A stretch of 64,000 bases of DNA from Streptomyces cylindrosporus (GTDB taxonomy: Bacteria; Actinomycetota; Actinomycetes; Streptomycetales; Streptomycetaceae): contig NZ_JALDAY010000007.1 in the NCBI RefSeq assembly GCF_022698165.1, positions 372,001 to 436,000 of the forward strand. Reading direction: 5' to 3'. Both the position numbers and the translations under genes were made by a program. Of this stretch, positions 43,726 to 51,829 are shown in pieces (the first letter of the stretch is position 1; each line of letters starts with the position of its first letter). The notes under the pieces are model-generated. The model saw only the letters and a list, made by a program, of their open reading frames with translations, had not been told where the DNA came from and did no database searches.

Positions 43726-44391
43726 TCAGCACGACGGTGCGGTACCCGTCACCCGGGAGACCAGGTCGACCCAGCCGGCCTCCAGCCGCTCCATGGGCAT
43801 CCCGCACTGCCGGACCAGGTGATGTATCAGGGCCGGGTCCAGATAGCTGAGCAGGGGCTGGGCGAGCAGCTCGCAGTCGGCGTCGGGCGCGATCTGCCGC
43901 AGCAGGATCGTGACGTGCGTGTGCAGCGCCCGGTACGACGGGTGAGCGAACCGGCGGGTCGGATCGGACTGCGCGGCCAGATGCAGGTCCAGCTGCTCCA
44001 CCAGGCGGTACAGCACCGCCACGCCGAAGGCGCGCAGCCGCTCGTCCGCCGGCGCGCCAGGCCCCAGCGGCGGGGGCCCGCCCATGAAGTCGGCCTGCAG
44101 CGTCCTCGACGAGTGGTCGAGCAGGGCCATCAGCAGCCCGGTGCGGTCGCCGAAGCGCCGGAAGACGGTCCCCTTGCCGACCTGGGCGGCCGCGGCCACC
44201 GCCTCCATCGTGACCCCGGCCACTCCGTGCTCCGCGATCAGCCGGGAGGCCGCGTCCAGCAGCCGGGCCCGGTTGCGGGCCGCGTCGGCGCGCAGGCACG
44301 GCGAGTCCTCGGGAGACCCGAGCTGCAGCAACTCGGGCTCGTCGACCGGCTCCTGGGGCGGCCGCGGGAAGGGCGGCAGGGTGGCGGACAT
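43726..44391 (-). CDS. TetR-family regulator
   Basis: A 221-residue TetR regulator with the DNA-binding segment RARLLDAASRLIAEHGVAG and VAAAAQVGKGTVFRRFGDR at about residues 40-82, after a Pro-rich N terminus. The C-terminal domain is of the SbtR-like type. It is divergent from an NADPH-dependent FMN reductase and two YGGACCNCGGTCCG palindromes lie between them, so it very likely represses the reductase and itself. ATG 44391 was preferred to an upstream in-frame ATG at 44418, which would overlap the operator. Confidence 0.89.
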   Translation of the reverse strand: MSATLPPFPRPPQEPVDEPELLQLGSPEDSPCLRADAARNRARLLDAASRLIAEHGVAGVTMEAVAAAAQVGKGTVFRRFGDRTGLLMALLDHSSRTLQADFMGGPPPLGPGAPADERLRAFGVAVLYRLVEQLDLHLAAQSDPTRRFAHPSYRALHTHVTILLRQIAPDADCELLAQPLLSYLDPALIHHLVRQCGMPMERLEAGWVDLVSRVTGTAPSC

Positions 44392-44421
44392 GAAGCCAGC
44401 GTAAAGCATCGGGAACAAAAC

Positions 44422-44471
44422 TGGACCGCGGTCCGCTTAGGGTGCTAGAACTTTAAACGGACCTCGGTCCG
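44422..44471. promoter_or_regulatory. Paired YGGACCNCGGTCCG operators
   Basis: TGGACCGCGGTCCG (44422-44435) and CGGACCTCGGTCCG (44458-44471) are near-identical 14-bp dyads, 36 bp centre to centre, in the gap between the TetR gene and the FMN reductase gene. Thus each divergent gene has a site close to it. Confidence 0.78.
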
Positions 44472-44507
44472 GATCGTAACGGCAATGTTTCAGCATTGGG
44501 AGTTCGC

Positions 44508-45071
44508 ATGTCTGTTCGCATCCTTGCGCTCGTCGGCAGCCTTCGCGCCGGTTCGCACAACCGCCAGCTCGCCGAGGCGACCGTCAAGCTCGCCCCGGAG
44601 GGCGCGGACGTCGAGCTGTTCGAGGGCCTGGCCGAGATCCCCTTCTACAACGAGGACATCGACGTCGAGGGCAGCGTCCCGGCGCCCGCCGCCAAGCTAC
44701 GCGAGGCCGCCCAGACCGCCGACGCCTTCCTGCTCTTCTCGCCCGAGTACAACGGCACCATCCCGGCCGTCCTGAAGAACGCCATCGACTGGCTGTCCCG
44801 CCCGTACGGCGCCGGTGCCTTCGGCGGCAAGCCGGTCGCCGTGGTCGGCACCGCGTTCGGCCAGTTCGGCGGCGTCTGGGCGCAGGACGAGACCCGCAAG
44901 GCCGTGGGCATCGCGGGCGGCAAGGTCCTGGAGGACGTCAAGCTGTCCATCCCCGGCTCCGTGACCCGCTTCGCCGAGACCCACCCGGCCGACGACGCCG
45001 AGGTCGCCGCCCAGCTGACCGAGGTCGTCGCCCGGCTGCACGGCCACGCGAGCGAGGCCGTCGCCGCCTGA
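44508..45071 (+). CDS. NADPH-dependent FMN reductase
   Basis: A 187-residue flavodoxin-fold reductase (SsuE/ChrR/YieF family). It starts with the phosphate-binding loop LVGSLRAGSHNRQLAE and holds LLFSPEYNGTIPAVLKNAIDW (about residue 80), the flavin-binding SPEYN signature. It provides reduced FMN or reduces quinones or other acceptors. ATG 44508 follows GGGAG. It is controlled by the divergent TetR gene through paired palindromes, and the terminator 45088-45117 follows. Confidence 0.92.
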   Translation: MSVRILALVGSLRAGSHNRQLAEATVKLAPEGADVELFEGLAEIPFYNEDIDVEGSVPAPAAKLREAAQTADAFLLFSPEYNGTIPAVLKNAIDWLSRPYGAGAFGGKPVAVVGTAFGQFGGVWAQDETRKAVGIAGGKVLEDVKLSIPGSVTRFAETHPADDAEVAAQLTEVVARLHGHASEAVAA

Positions 45072-45087
45072 CCAGCGCGTACCCGAG

Positions 45088-45117
45088 AGGGCCGGAGCCG
45101 AGCCGCTCCGGCCTTTT
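45088..45117 (+). terminator. Intrinsic terminator after the FMN reductase gene
   Basis: GGCCGGAGC (45090-45098) and GCTCCGGCC (45105-45113) pair perfectly around a 6-nt loop. They are followed by TTTTC. This is a typical rho-independent terminator, and it lies before the convergent LysR gene, so it may work in both directions. Confidence 0.85.
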
Positions 45118-45147
45118 CCGTGTCTCGGGCCACGCCTTCCGCGTGTC

Positions 45148-46053
45148 TCAGGCCACCGCGGTCGGCGCCAGCTCCCCCAGCTCCTCCAGCGCCGCCGCGA
45201 CCGCCGGCAGTTCCCGGCCGCCCCGCCGGGTGCAGGTCAGGAGCCTGCGCTGCGGGTTGCCCGTGCAGCGCACCCGGGAGATCGGCAGGTGCGGGGTGAG
45301 ATGGGCCAGCCGCGGGATCAGGGCGACGCCCAGACCGCTGGCGACCAGGTGGGCGGTGACGTTCCACTCCACCGCGTGATGGACGACGTCGGGACTGAAC
45401 CCGGCCTCACCGCACGCGGACATCACATGCGCACGGCACGGACTCTCCGGCACCGGCGCGATCCACTGCTCGTGCGCCGCGTCCGCGAGATCGACCCGCG
45501 CCCGCCGGGCGAGCGCATGGTCTTCCGGTACGACGAGGTCGAACGGGTCGTCCAGGAGCGGCTGCTGGTCGAAGCGGGCGTCGCTCAGCGGCGGGTTGTG
45601 CGGGGTCGCCTCCACGATCGCCAGGTCGGTCGCGCCCTCGAAGAGCAGGTCGAAGCTCTCCGGCACGCCCACTTCCTGGATCCGCACGGACAACCGCCGG
45701 TGCCGCTTGTGCAGCCGTGCCGCCATGGGCGCGAGCAGCACCGACACCGCCGCCGCGAAGCCGCTCACGCGCAGCGGTCCGGCCGGGTCGCGGTGGTCGG
45801 CGCGCAGGTCGAGTTCGGCCTGTTCCCAGCGGGCCGCGATGGCGTCGGCGTGCGCGAGGAGGCTCTCCGCGGCCGGGGTGAGCCGTACCCCGCGGCCCTG
45901 CGGTTCGAGCAGGTCGACGCCGAGGTCGCGGGCGAGCTGGCGGATCTGCTGGGAGGCGGCGGACGGGGTGAAGTGGAGGGCGCGGGCGGCGGCGGTGACC
46001 GTGCCGTAGTGCGAGACCGCCCGCAGGACGTGGAGCCGGCGCAGGTCAATCAT
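45148..46053 (-). CDS. LysR-family transcriptional regulator
   Basis: A 301-residue LysR regulator. The helix-turn-helix is GTVTAAARALHFTPSAASQQI (about residues 17-37, cut at the ends) and a LysR effector domain follows. ATG 46053 gives the start MIDLRRLHVLRAV; a GTG at 46062 would add three residues. It is divergent from the small zinc-ribbon-like gene at 46173; the relation between the two is unclear. Confidence 0.9.
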   Translation of the reverse strand: MIDLRRLHVLRAVSHYGTVTAAARALHFTPSAASQQIRQLARDLGVDLLEPQGRGVRLTPAAESLLAHADAIAARWEQAELDLRADHRDPAGPLRVSGFAAAVSVLLAPMAARLHKRHRRLSVRIQEVGVPESFDLLFEGATDLAIVEATPHNPPLSDARFDQQPLLDDPFDLVVPEDHALARRARVDLADAAHEQWIAPVPESPCRAHVMSACGEAGFSPDVVHHAVEWNVTAHLVASGLGVALIPRLAHLTPHLPISRVRCTGNPQRRLLTCTRRGGRELPAVAAALEELGELAPTAVA

Positions 46054-46172
46054 GAAGTCCACGCTTCAAGGTGAGGTCCACAAAGTCAACCTGGACGTGC
46101 ACGAAGCTTCGGTTGCACCCTGGCTGTGTCGCGACGGTCAGCCCGCCCTACACGTCCAAGGAGTGTTCAGTC

Positions 46173-46364
46173 ATGACCAGCACCACGGGCACCGTCTGCC
46201 CGCACTGCGGCTGGCCCGACGCCGCCGAGCCCTTCCAGGTGGTGTCCCGGCACGCCACGGCCGCGGGAAGCACGCTCTGGACCCGCTGCGCCTGCGGTTC
46301 GCTCCAGGTCAGGGCGGTCGACGGCGGCGGGACACGGATCGTCTCCCGCAGCCGCCCGGCCTGA
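46173..46364 (+). CDS. Small zinc-ribbon-like protein
   Basis: A 63-residue protein with CPHCGW near the N terminus and CACGSLQ about 25 residues later. The four cysteines could form a zinc ribbon. Such mini-proteins are widespread in streptomycetes with no assigned role. ATG 46173 is well placed behind AAGGAGTG, and the longer upstream frame is unlikely. It ends 13 bp from the convergent LLM oxidoreductase gene. Confidence 0.72.
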   Translation: MTSTTGTVCPHCGWPDAAEPFQVVSRHATAAGSTLWTRCACGSLQVRAVDGGGTRIVSRSRPA

Positions 46365-46377
46365 ACGCGGCCCGCGC

Positions 46378-47259
46378 TCAGTCCAGTTCCGCCAGGCGTG
46401 GCACGAGGGGGGCGACGAAGCGCTCCATCCAGGCCGCGGTCTCGCCGAGGCGCGGCGACAGGATCAGGGTGTCGATGCCGAGCTTCGTGTAACCCGCGAT
46501 GTCCTTCAGGAAGGCGTCGAGGTCGCCCTCGGTGGCGGCCTCGCCGCCGTAGGCGACGGTCTTGCGGATCTCGTCGTAGTCGCGACCCTCGGTGTCGCAG
46601 TGTCCGCGCAGCACGTCGAGCTTGTGGCGGACCTCCTCCGGCGAGGTCGCGAACAGGTTGCAGGCGTCGCCGTAGCGGGCGACCAGGCGCAGTGTCTTCT
46701 TCTCGCCCCCGCCGCCGATCATGATCTCGGGGTGCGGGCTGCTGACCGGCGCCGGCACGCACAGGGTCTCGGCGAGCCGGTAGTGCCTGCCCTCGAAGGG
46801 GCCGTTGTTCGCCGGGTCCCACATCTGCAGACAGATCCGCAGCGTCTCCTCCAGCCGCTCGAAGCGCTCGGCGAGCGGCGGGAACGGTACGCCGAGTCCG
46901 GCGTGTTCGCGGTCGTACCAGGCCGCTCCGATGCCGAGCGTGGCGCGCCCGCCGGACAGCACGTCGAGGGTGGTGGCGATCTTGGCGAGCAGTCCGGGGC
47001 GGCGGTAGGTCACGCCGGTCACCAGGGCGCCGAGCCGGAGCGTGGAGGTGTGGCCGGCGAGGTAGCCGAGGGTCGTGTAGGCCTCCAGCATCGGGTCCTC
47101 GGCGCCGCCGTTGAACTCCATCTGGAAGTAGTGGTCCATGACCGACAGCCAGCTGACTCCCGCCGCCTCGGCGGCGGCGCCCGCGGCGGCGAGTTCGGCG
47201 CCGAGCGCGGGTCCTCCCCCGCTGTGGTCGAACTTGTTGATGTGTACGCCCACCCGCAT
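46378..47259 (-). CDS. LLM-class F420-dependent oxidoreductase
   Basis: A 293-residue luciferase-like TIM-barrel oxidoreductase of the class using deazaflavin F420. Typical segments: SWLSVMDHYFQM (about residue 40), RLGALVTGVTYRRPGLLAK (about 75), DVLSGGRATLGIGAAWYD (about 99) and PEIMIGGGGEKKTLRL (about 170). The substrate is unknown. ATG 47259 follows GGAGACG. Its promoter (47300-47330) has a GAGCGCTC-centred dyad. The next gene upstream on the same strand encodes an ArsR-type regulator. Confidence 0.9.
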   Translation of the reverse strand: MRVGVHINKFDHSGGGPALGAELAAAGAAAEAAGVSWLSVMDHYFQMEFNGGAEDPMLEAYTTLGYLAGHTSTLRLGALVTGVTYRRPGLLAKIATTLDVLSGGRATLGIGAAWYDREHAGLGVPFPPLAERFERLEETLRICLQMWDPANNGPFEGRHYRLAETLCVPAPVSSPHPEIMIGGGGEKKTLRLVARYGDACNLFATSPEEVRHKLDVLRGHCDTEGRDYDEIRKTVAYGGEAATEGDLDAFLKDIAGYTKLGIDTLILSPRLGETAAWMERFVAPLVPRLAELD

Positions 47260-47299
47260 GACCGTCTCCGTTCGCCCGGACCTTCACCGTCCTCGCAAG

Positions 47300-47330
47300 A
47301 CGCTAGATCTTGGAGCGCTCTCGAAGTCAA
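47300..47330 (-). promoter_or_regulatory. Promoter with CebR/LacI-like operator before the LLM oxidoreductase
   Basis: On the minus strand TTGACT (47330-47325), a 19-bp spacer and TAGCGT (47305-47300) form a plausible promoter. Within the spacer lies CGAGAGCGCTCCAA, centred on the palindrome GAGCGCTC (47313-47320). It matches 11 of 14 bases of the TGGGAGCGCTCCCA operator known for streptomycete LacI proteins such as CebR. Confidence 0.45.
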
Positions 47331-48286
47331 GCGCCTGCGGCCAGTTGGTCGCCGAGGGCACTACGCCGGTACAGCACGTGGCGCCCGTCGCGGGCCCGGC
47401 TGACCAGGCCGGTCGCGTGCAGCACCTGGAGGTGCTGGGAGACGGCGCTGGGAGTGACGCCGAGGCGGCGGGCGAGTTCGACGGTGGACAGCGGCTCGGC
47501 GAGCAGCCGCAGGACGGTGGTCCGGGGCGCGCCGAGCAGGGCGGTGAGCGCGGAGGCGTCGGGGTCCGGGGCCGGTTCCCACAGGGTCGCGGCGCCGCGG
47601 CTCGGATAGGCCAGCATCGGGGCTTCGTCGGCGCCGACCGGCGGGGCGGGCTTGTGCGCGAACAGCGACGGCACCAGACGCAGCCCGCGCCCCGCGCCGT
47701 CGATCCGGTGCCGGCCGATCATCTGCCCGACGCGCAGCTCGCCGTCCCGCCAGCTGAGGTTGCGGTGCAGGTCGGAGAAGAGCAGCCGGGCCCCGCCCGT
47801 CGCCAACTGCCCTGCCCGGTGCGTGATGTCGGCCTCCAGCACGAGCCGCATCCGCGCCCAGTGGGGCAGGATGGCCAACCGCCAGTACCGGAGCAGCAGT
47901 TCGCAGAGCTCCTCCAGCAACTCCGGCACAGGTGCCCGCAGTTCCACCGGCAGCGGGCGCGGGGCGTGTGCCGCGTACAGATCCCGTCGTACGACCTCTT
48001 CAGGCGTCGCGTGTACGACGGCCAGCTGGTCCTCGATCGTGGGCGCGTAGGCCGTCGGTCTGGGCGTGAGGAAGTCGGGCAGGGCCAGGGTCTCGCCGAC
48101 CAGCGCGGCCAGCAGCCGGGCGTCGGCCGGGTCGAGGCGGGCGAGCACGGACCGGCGCCACTCCGTGTGCAGGGGGAAGAGGGCGGGGGCGCGCAGGGTC
48201 CGCAGGCTGCCCATGACCTCGCGCAACGGGGAGATGGCGAACCGGGTGTCCGCGAGGTCCTGGACGTCCAGCAGGAAGCTGATCAT
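47327..48286 (-). CDS. ArsR-type winged-helix regulator with long N-terminal domain
   Basis: A 319-residue protein. The C-terminal 75 residues are an ArsR/SmtB-like winged helix: STVELARRLGVTPSAVSQHLQVLH then LVSRARDGRHVLYRR. The N-terminal 240 residues are a DUF5937-like domain beginning MISFLLDVQDLADTRFAISPL. No metal-binding Cys pair is visible, so it is probably not a metal sensor. It lies between a convergent-facing LLM gene and a divergent MFS gene (56-bp gap), and the MFS transporter is its likely target. ATG 48286 is preferred to an in-frame upstream ATG at 48313. Confidence 0.87.
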   Translation of the reverse strand: MISFLLDVQDLADTRFAISPLREVMGSLRTLRAPALFPLHTEWRRSVLARLDPADARLLAALVGETLALPDFLTPRPTAYAPTIEDQLAVVHATPEEVVRRDLYAAHAPRPLPVELRAPVPELLEELCELLLRYWRLAILPHWARMRLVLEADITHRAGQLATGGARLLFSDLHRNLSWRDGELRVGQMIGRHRIDGAGRGLRLVPSLFAHKPAPPVGADEAPMLAYPSRGAATLWEPAPDPDASALTALLGAPRTTVLRLLAEPLSTVELARRLGVTPSAVSQHLQVLHATGLVSRARDGRHVLYRRSALGDQLAAGA

Positions 48287-48342
48287 GAAGCCCCCGGCTA
48301 AATCCTTTGGCAACCGTCCGCCGGTGCCCTGGACTTGGGCCC

Positions 48343-49629
48343 ATGACGGATCACGACCCGCGCCAGCCTACCGCCGGCCACCGGTTGACCTGGCTGCTCG
48401 CACTCACCTGCGGGGTGGCCGTGGGCAATGTCTACTTCCCGCAGGCGATCAGCCCACTGGTGGCCTCGGGCCTCGGCGTCTCCCCCGGCACCGCCGCCTC
48501 CGTGGTGACCGCGACGCAGTTCGGCTACGCGGCCGGCATCTTCCTGCTCGTCCCGCTCGGCGACCGTCTGCCGCCGCGCCGGCTGCTGGTCACCCTGCTC
48601 GCCCTGACCGGCCTGGGCCTGCTCGCCGCGAGCCTCGCACCGGCCCTGCTGCCGCTGGCCGCCGCGAGTGTCCTGGTCGGTGTGACCACGGTGGTCGCGC
48701 CCCTCGCCGGACCGCTGGCGGCCGGTCTGGTGCCCGCCGAGCGGCGTGGCGTGACCAGCGGCATGCTGCTGAGCGGCTCCATCGCGGGCATGCTGCTCTC
48801 CCGCACCTTCGGAGCCGCGCTCGGCGACTGGCTGGGCTGGCGGGCCCCGTACGTCCTGTCGGCGGCCCTCTCCCTCACGGCCGCCGCCCTCCTCGCCCGA
48901 ACCCTGCCGGCGCTCGCCCCGCCGTCCGCCCAGCGCTACCCGGCACTGCTCGCCGAACCCCTGCGCCTCCTGCGCACGCAGCCCCCGTTGCGCCGCTCCT
49001 GCCTCTACCAGGCCGCGGTCTTCGCGGGCTTCTCCGCGGTGTGGACCGGGGTGGCCCTGCTGCTGACGGGCCCGGTGTACGGCATGAGCGCGCGGGCCGC
49101 CGGCCTGCTCGCCCTGGTCAACGCGGCGACCATGCTGTGCACGCCGGTCGCGGGGCGATGGGTGGACCGGCGGGGGCCGGACACCGTGAACCGCGTCTGT
49201 TTCCTGGTGGTCGGTGCCTCGGCCCTGGTGCTGGCGTTCGGCGGGCTCGGCGGGGTGAGCGGGCTCGTGGCCCTGGTCGCCGGGACGCTGCTGCTGGACG
49301 TCGGCATGCAGTCCGGGATGGTCGCCAACCAGGTGCGGATCTACGCGCTGGCCGCCGACGTGCGCAGCCGGCTCAACACCGCGTACATGACCTGCGCCTA
49401 CCTGGGCGGCACGGCGGGATCCTGGCTCGGCGCCCGCGCCTACGCCCGCTTCGGCTGGTCAGGGGTGTGCGCGGTGGTCGGGGCGCTCACCGCGGTGGCC
49501 CTCCTGCGCCACCTCACCGCACGGGGACTTCACAGCGACGACCAAGTTCGTTCAAAGCGAGGACCCCTTCCAGTCATGTCTGGAAGGGTGACCGGATGCA
49601 GACCCTCTACCGACGACTGCTCGACCTGA
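48343..49629 (+). CDS. MFS transporter
   Basis: A 428-residue major facilitator exporter of the DHA-like type with 12 predicted helices. Typical are the first helix LALTCGVAVGNVYFPQAI and loop 2-3 PLGDRLPPRRLL, the MFS motif A region. It probably exports a toxic or secreted compound; the adjacent divergent ArsR-type gene may control it. The last 30 residues are hydrophilic and run through a perfect hairpin (49565-49588) into the start of the next gene, overlapping it by 34 bp. Confidence 0.88.
   Translation: MTDHDPRQPTAGHRLTWLLALTCGVAVGNVYFPQAISPLVASGLGVSPGTAASVVTATQFGYAAGIFLLVPLGDRLPPRRLLVTLLALTGLGLLAASLAPALLPLAAASVLVGVTTVVAPLAGPLAAGLVPAERRGVTSGMLLSGSIAGMLLSRTFGAALGDWLGWRAPYVLSAALSLTAAALLARTLPALAPPSAQRYPALLAEPLRLLRTQPPLRRSCLYQAAVFAGFSAVWTGVALLLTGPVYGMSARAAGLLALVNAATMLCTPVAGRWVDRRGPDTVNRVCFLVVGASALVLAFGGLGGVSGLVALVAGTLLLDVGMQSGMVANQVRIYALAADVRSRLNTAYMTCAYLGGTAGSWLGARAYARFGWSGVCAVVGALTAVALLRHLTARGLHSDDQVRSKRGPLPVMSGRVTGCRPSTDDCST
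49565..49588 (+). promoter_or_regulatory. Hairpin that covers the ribosome site of the FkbM methyltransferase gene
   Basis: CCCTTCCAG (49565-49573) and CTGGAAGGG (49580-49588) are perfect complements with a 6-nt loop. The 3' arm contains GGAAGGG (49582-49588), the ribosome site of the ATG at 49596. Folding would hide it, so translation of the methyltransferase may depend on ribosomes that read through the end of the overlapping MFS gene. It could also act as a protein-binding operator. Confidence 0.6.
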
Positions 49630-50597
49630 TGCCCAGGCTGGGCGTGCACGTGACCGACCTCGGACCGGGGACCGCGGTGGTCTCCCGGCGCGGCGGGCGG
49701 GTCCGGACCCCGCTGGGGCCGGGCGCCGACCTGCTCACCAGGGGCAACGGCCGGTACGCCGTCACCGAGGCCGGGAAGGACACCTGGGTCGTGGCCCGGG
49801 GCAAGGGCCTCGGCAGATGGCGCGCCGAGCGGCTGGGCGACAGCGGCGCACGGCTCCTGTTCGACGAGGAGGCCGGGAAGGACGAGCGCAAGGTACAGCT
49901 GGCGGCCGCCGAGTACCTCTGCACGCAGCACGTCGCCGGGATGCTGGAACTCTACGGCGTGAACTGCGTGTTCGACGTCGGGGCCAACGCCGGGCAGTAC
50001 GCGAAGCGGCTGCGGCGGCTCGGCTACACCGGACGGATCGTCTCCTTCGAACCGACCGCGCACGCCTTCGAGCGGCTCTCCGCGGCGGCCGCGGACGACC
50101 CCGCGTGGCAGGTGCACCACCTCGGCCTCGGCCGCGAGGACACGGTGACCGCCATCCACACCGGCTGGAACACCATGAACTCCCTGCTGCCGCCCAGCGA
50201 CTACGGCCTCGGCCGCTACCGGCGGTTCAACGAGACCCGCACGGAGGAGATCCGCGTCCGGCGCCTGGACGGCGTGCTGGACGAGGCCCTCGACGGCATC
50301 GAGCAGCCGCGCCCCTTCCTGAAGATGGACACCCAGGGCTACGACCTGGAGGTGTTCGCCGGCGCCGGGGAGCGGATCGGGGACTTCGTGGGCCTGCAGT
50401 CCGAGGTCGCCGTGCTGCGGCTGTACGAGGGCAGCCCCCGGATGAGCGAGGCGGTGGCGGCGTACGAGGACGGCGGCTTCGAGATCACCGGCATGTACCC
50501 GGTGACGCGGGAGGCGGCCACCGGGCGGGTGGTCGAGTTCGACTGCGTGATGATGCGCGCGAAGGCCGCACCCGAGCGGGGTCTCGCTGTGCGATGA
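49596..50597 (+). CDS. FkbM-family methyltransferase
   Basis: A 333-residue SAM-dependent methyltransferase of the FkbM family. After an N-terminal segment of about 115 residues, the SAM motif I is VNCVFDVGANAGQYAKRLR (about residue 127) and the acidic motif is RIVSFEPTAHAFERL. LKMDTQGYDLEVFAGA (about 240) is an FkbM hallmark. It probably methylates a sugar, polyketide or lipid hydroxyl. It overlaps the MFS gene, suggesting synthesis and export of one product. ATG 49596 follows GGAAGGG. Confidence 0.9.
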   Translation: MQTLYRRLLDLMPRLGVHVTDLGPGTAVVSRRGGRVRTPLGPGADLLTRGNGRYAVTEAGKDTWVVARGKGLGRWRAERLGDSGARLLFDEEAGKDERKVQLAAAEYLCTQHVAGMLELYGVNCVFDVGANAGQYAKRLRRLGYTGRIVSFEPTAHAFERLSAAAADDPAWQVHHLGLGREDTVTAIHTGWNTMNSLLPPSDYGLGRYRRFNETRTEEIRVRRLDGVLDEALDGIEQPRPFLKMDTQGYDLEVFAGAGERIGDFVGLQSEVAVLRLYEGSPRMSEAVAAYEDGGFEITGMYPVTREAATGRVVEFDCVMMRAKAAPERGLAVR

Positions 50598-50739
50598 ACC
50601 CGGCGCGCAGGACGAGGGGGTAGCGGGCGGCCACCCGCCGTTCGGCGGGCAGGTTCCGCCGTACGGCGGCGGTCCGCGGGGGCCGCGGTGCGTGAATCAT
50701 GTCGGCCCAGAGCCGCCGCGCCCCGCGTCAGGAGTTGCC

Positions 50740-51714
50740 ATGAACCAGGTTCCGCCCCCGTTCGACCCCGAGCTCGCCGCCGCCCTGGAGGTGATCAAGG
50801 ACATGATCTCGCCCGGCCTCACGATGGACGAGATCGACCTCATGCGCCAGGGGCCCGGCATCGAGATGCTGGCCCGGCTCGACCTGACGGCGGAGGGGTT
50901 CTTCGAGGTCGAGGAACGGGTGGTGCCCGGACCGGAGAACGCGCCCGAGATCTCGCTGCTGGTCTGCCGCCCGGCCGCCCAGGCGACAGGCGGTCCGCGG
51001 CCGGTGATCTACCACGTCCACGGCGGCGGCATGATCCTCGGCGACAACCGCGTCGGCGTGGACGTCCCGCTGGCCTGGGCGAAGGAACTGGACGCGGTCG
51101 TCGTCTCGGTGGAGTACCGGCTGGCGCCCGAGCATCCGCATCCGGCTCCGATCGAGGACGTGTACGCGGGTCTGGTGTGGACCGCGGAGCACGCCGGGGA
51201 ACTGGGCGCCGATCCGGAGCGGATCGTGATCGCGGGGGCCAGCGCGGGCGGCGGGCTGAGCGCGGCGCTGGCCCTGCTCACCCGGGACCGCAAGGGGCCG
51301 CGGCCGATCGGGCAGGTGCTGATGTGCCCGATGCTGGACGACCGCAACGAGACGCCGTCCTCGCACCAGATGGCGGGGCTCGGTGTCTGGGACCGCACGG
51401 CCAACGAGACCGGCTGGACGGCGCTGCTCGGCGACTCCCGGGGCGGCCCGGACGTGTCGCCGTACGCGGCCCCGGCCCGCGCCGAGGACCTGACCGGCCT
51501 GCCGCCGGCCTTCCTGGACGTCGGCTCCGCGGAGACCTTCCGCGACGAGGTCGTCGCCTACGCGTCCCGCATCTGGCAGGCGGGCGGGGTCGCCGAGCTC
51601 CACGTATGGCCCGGCGGCTTCCACGGCTTCGACGGCTTCGCCCCACAGGCGGCCCTGTCCCAGGCGGCACGGTCAGCCCAACTGACGTGGCTGCGCCGAC
51701 TTATCGGGTCCTGA
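50740..51714 (+). CDS. Alpha/beta hydrolase (hormone-sensitive lipase family)
   Basis: A 324-residue HSL/acetyl-hydrolase-type esterase. The oxyanion motif is YHVHGGGMILGD (about residue 92), the nucleophile elbow GASAGGG (about 167), the Asp in LDVGSAE (about 268) and the His in GGFHGFDG (about 297). It hydrolyses short-chain esters in the cytoplasm. ATG 50740 gives the normal N terminus; there is no strong ribosome site. It precedes a PucR-type regulator on the same strand. Confidence 0.92.
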   Translation: MNQVPPPFDPELAAALEVIKDMISPGLTMDEIDLMRQGPGIEMLARLDLTAEGFFEVEERVVPGPENAPEISLLVCRPAAQATGGPRPVIYHVHGGGMILGDNRVGVDVPLAWAKELDAVVVSVEYRLAPEHPHPAPIEDVYAGLVWTAEHAGELGADPERIVIAGASAGGGLSAALALLTRDRKGPRPIGQVLMCPMLDDRNETPSSHQMAGLGVWDRTANETGWTALLGDSRGGPDVSPYAAPARAEDLTGLPPAFLDVGSAETFRDEVVAYASRIWQAGGVAELHVWPGGFHGFDGFAPQAALSQAARSAQLTWLRRLIGS

Positions 51715-51829
51715 GCCATTGCGGAGGGCGTCGGCGTATTGGTGGGGTGCCGTCCGGCGATGGTGGGGGCGCTCGGTGCAGGGGGCATCGGGCTCTCCAT
51801 CGGGTGGGCCCGTGTCGCACCATGTGCGT

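Noticed and set aside
48066..50597. 843-codon frame suggesting an MFS-methyltransferase fusion
   Set aside because: The N-terminal part is a shifted frame of the MFS gene; the methyltransferase starts at 49596 behind its own ribosome site.
50598..50739. Hairpins in the gap after the FkbM gene as a terminator
   Set aside because: Several GC-rich stems are possible (for example around 50620-50660), but none has a clear perfect stem plus T-run, so I did not call one.
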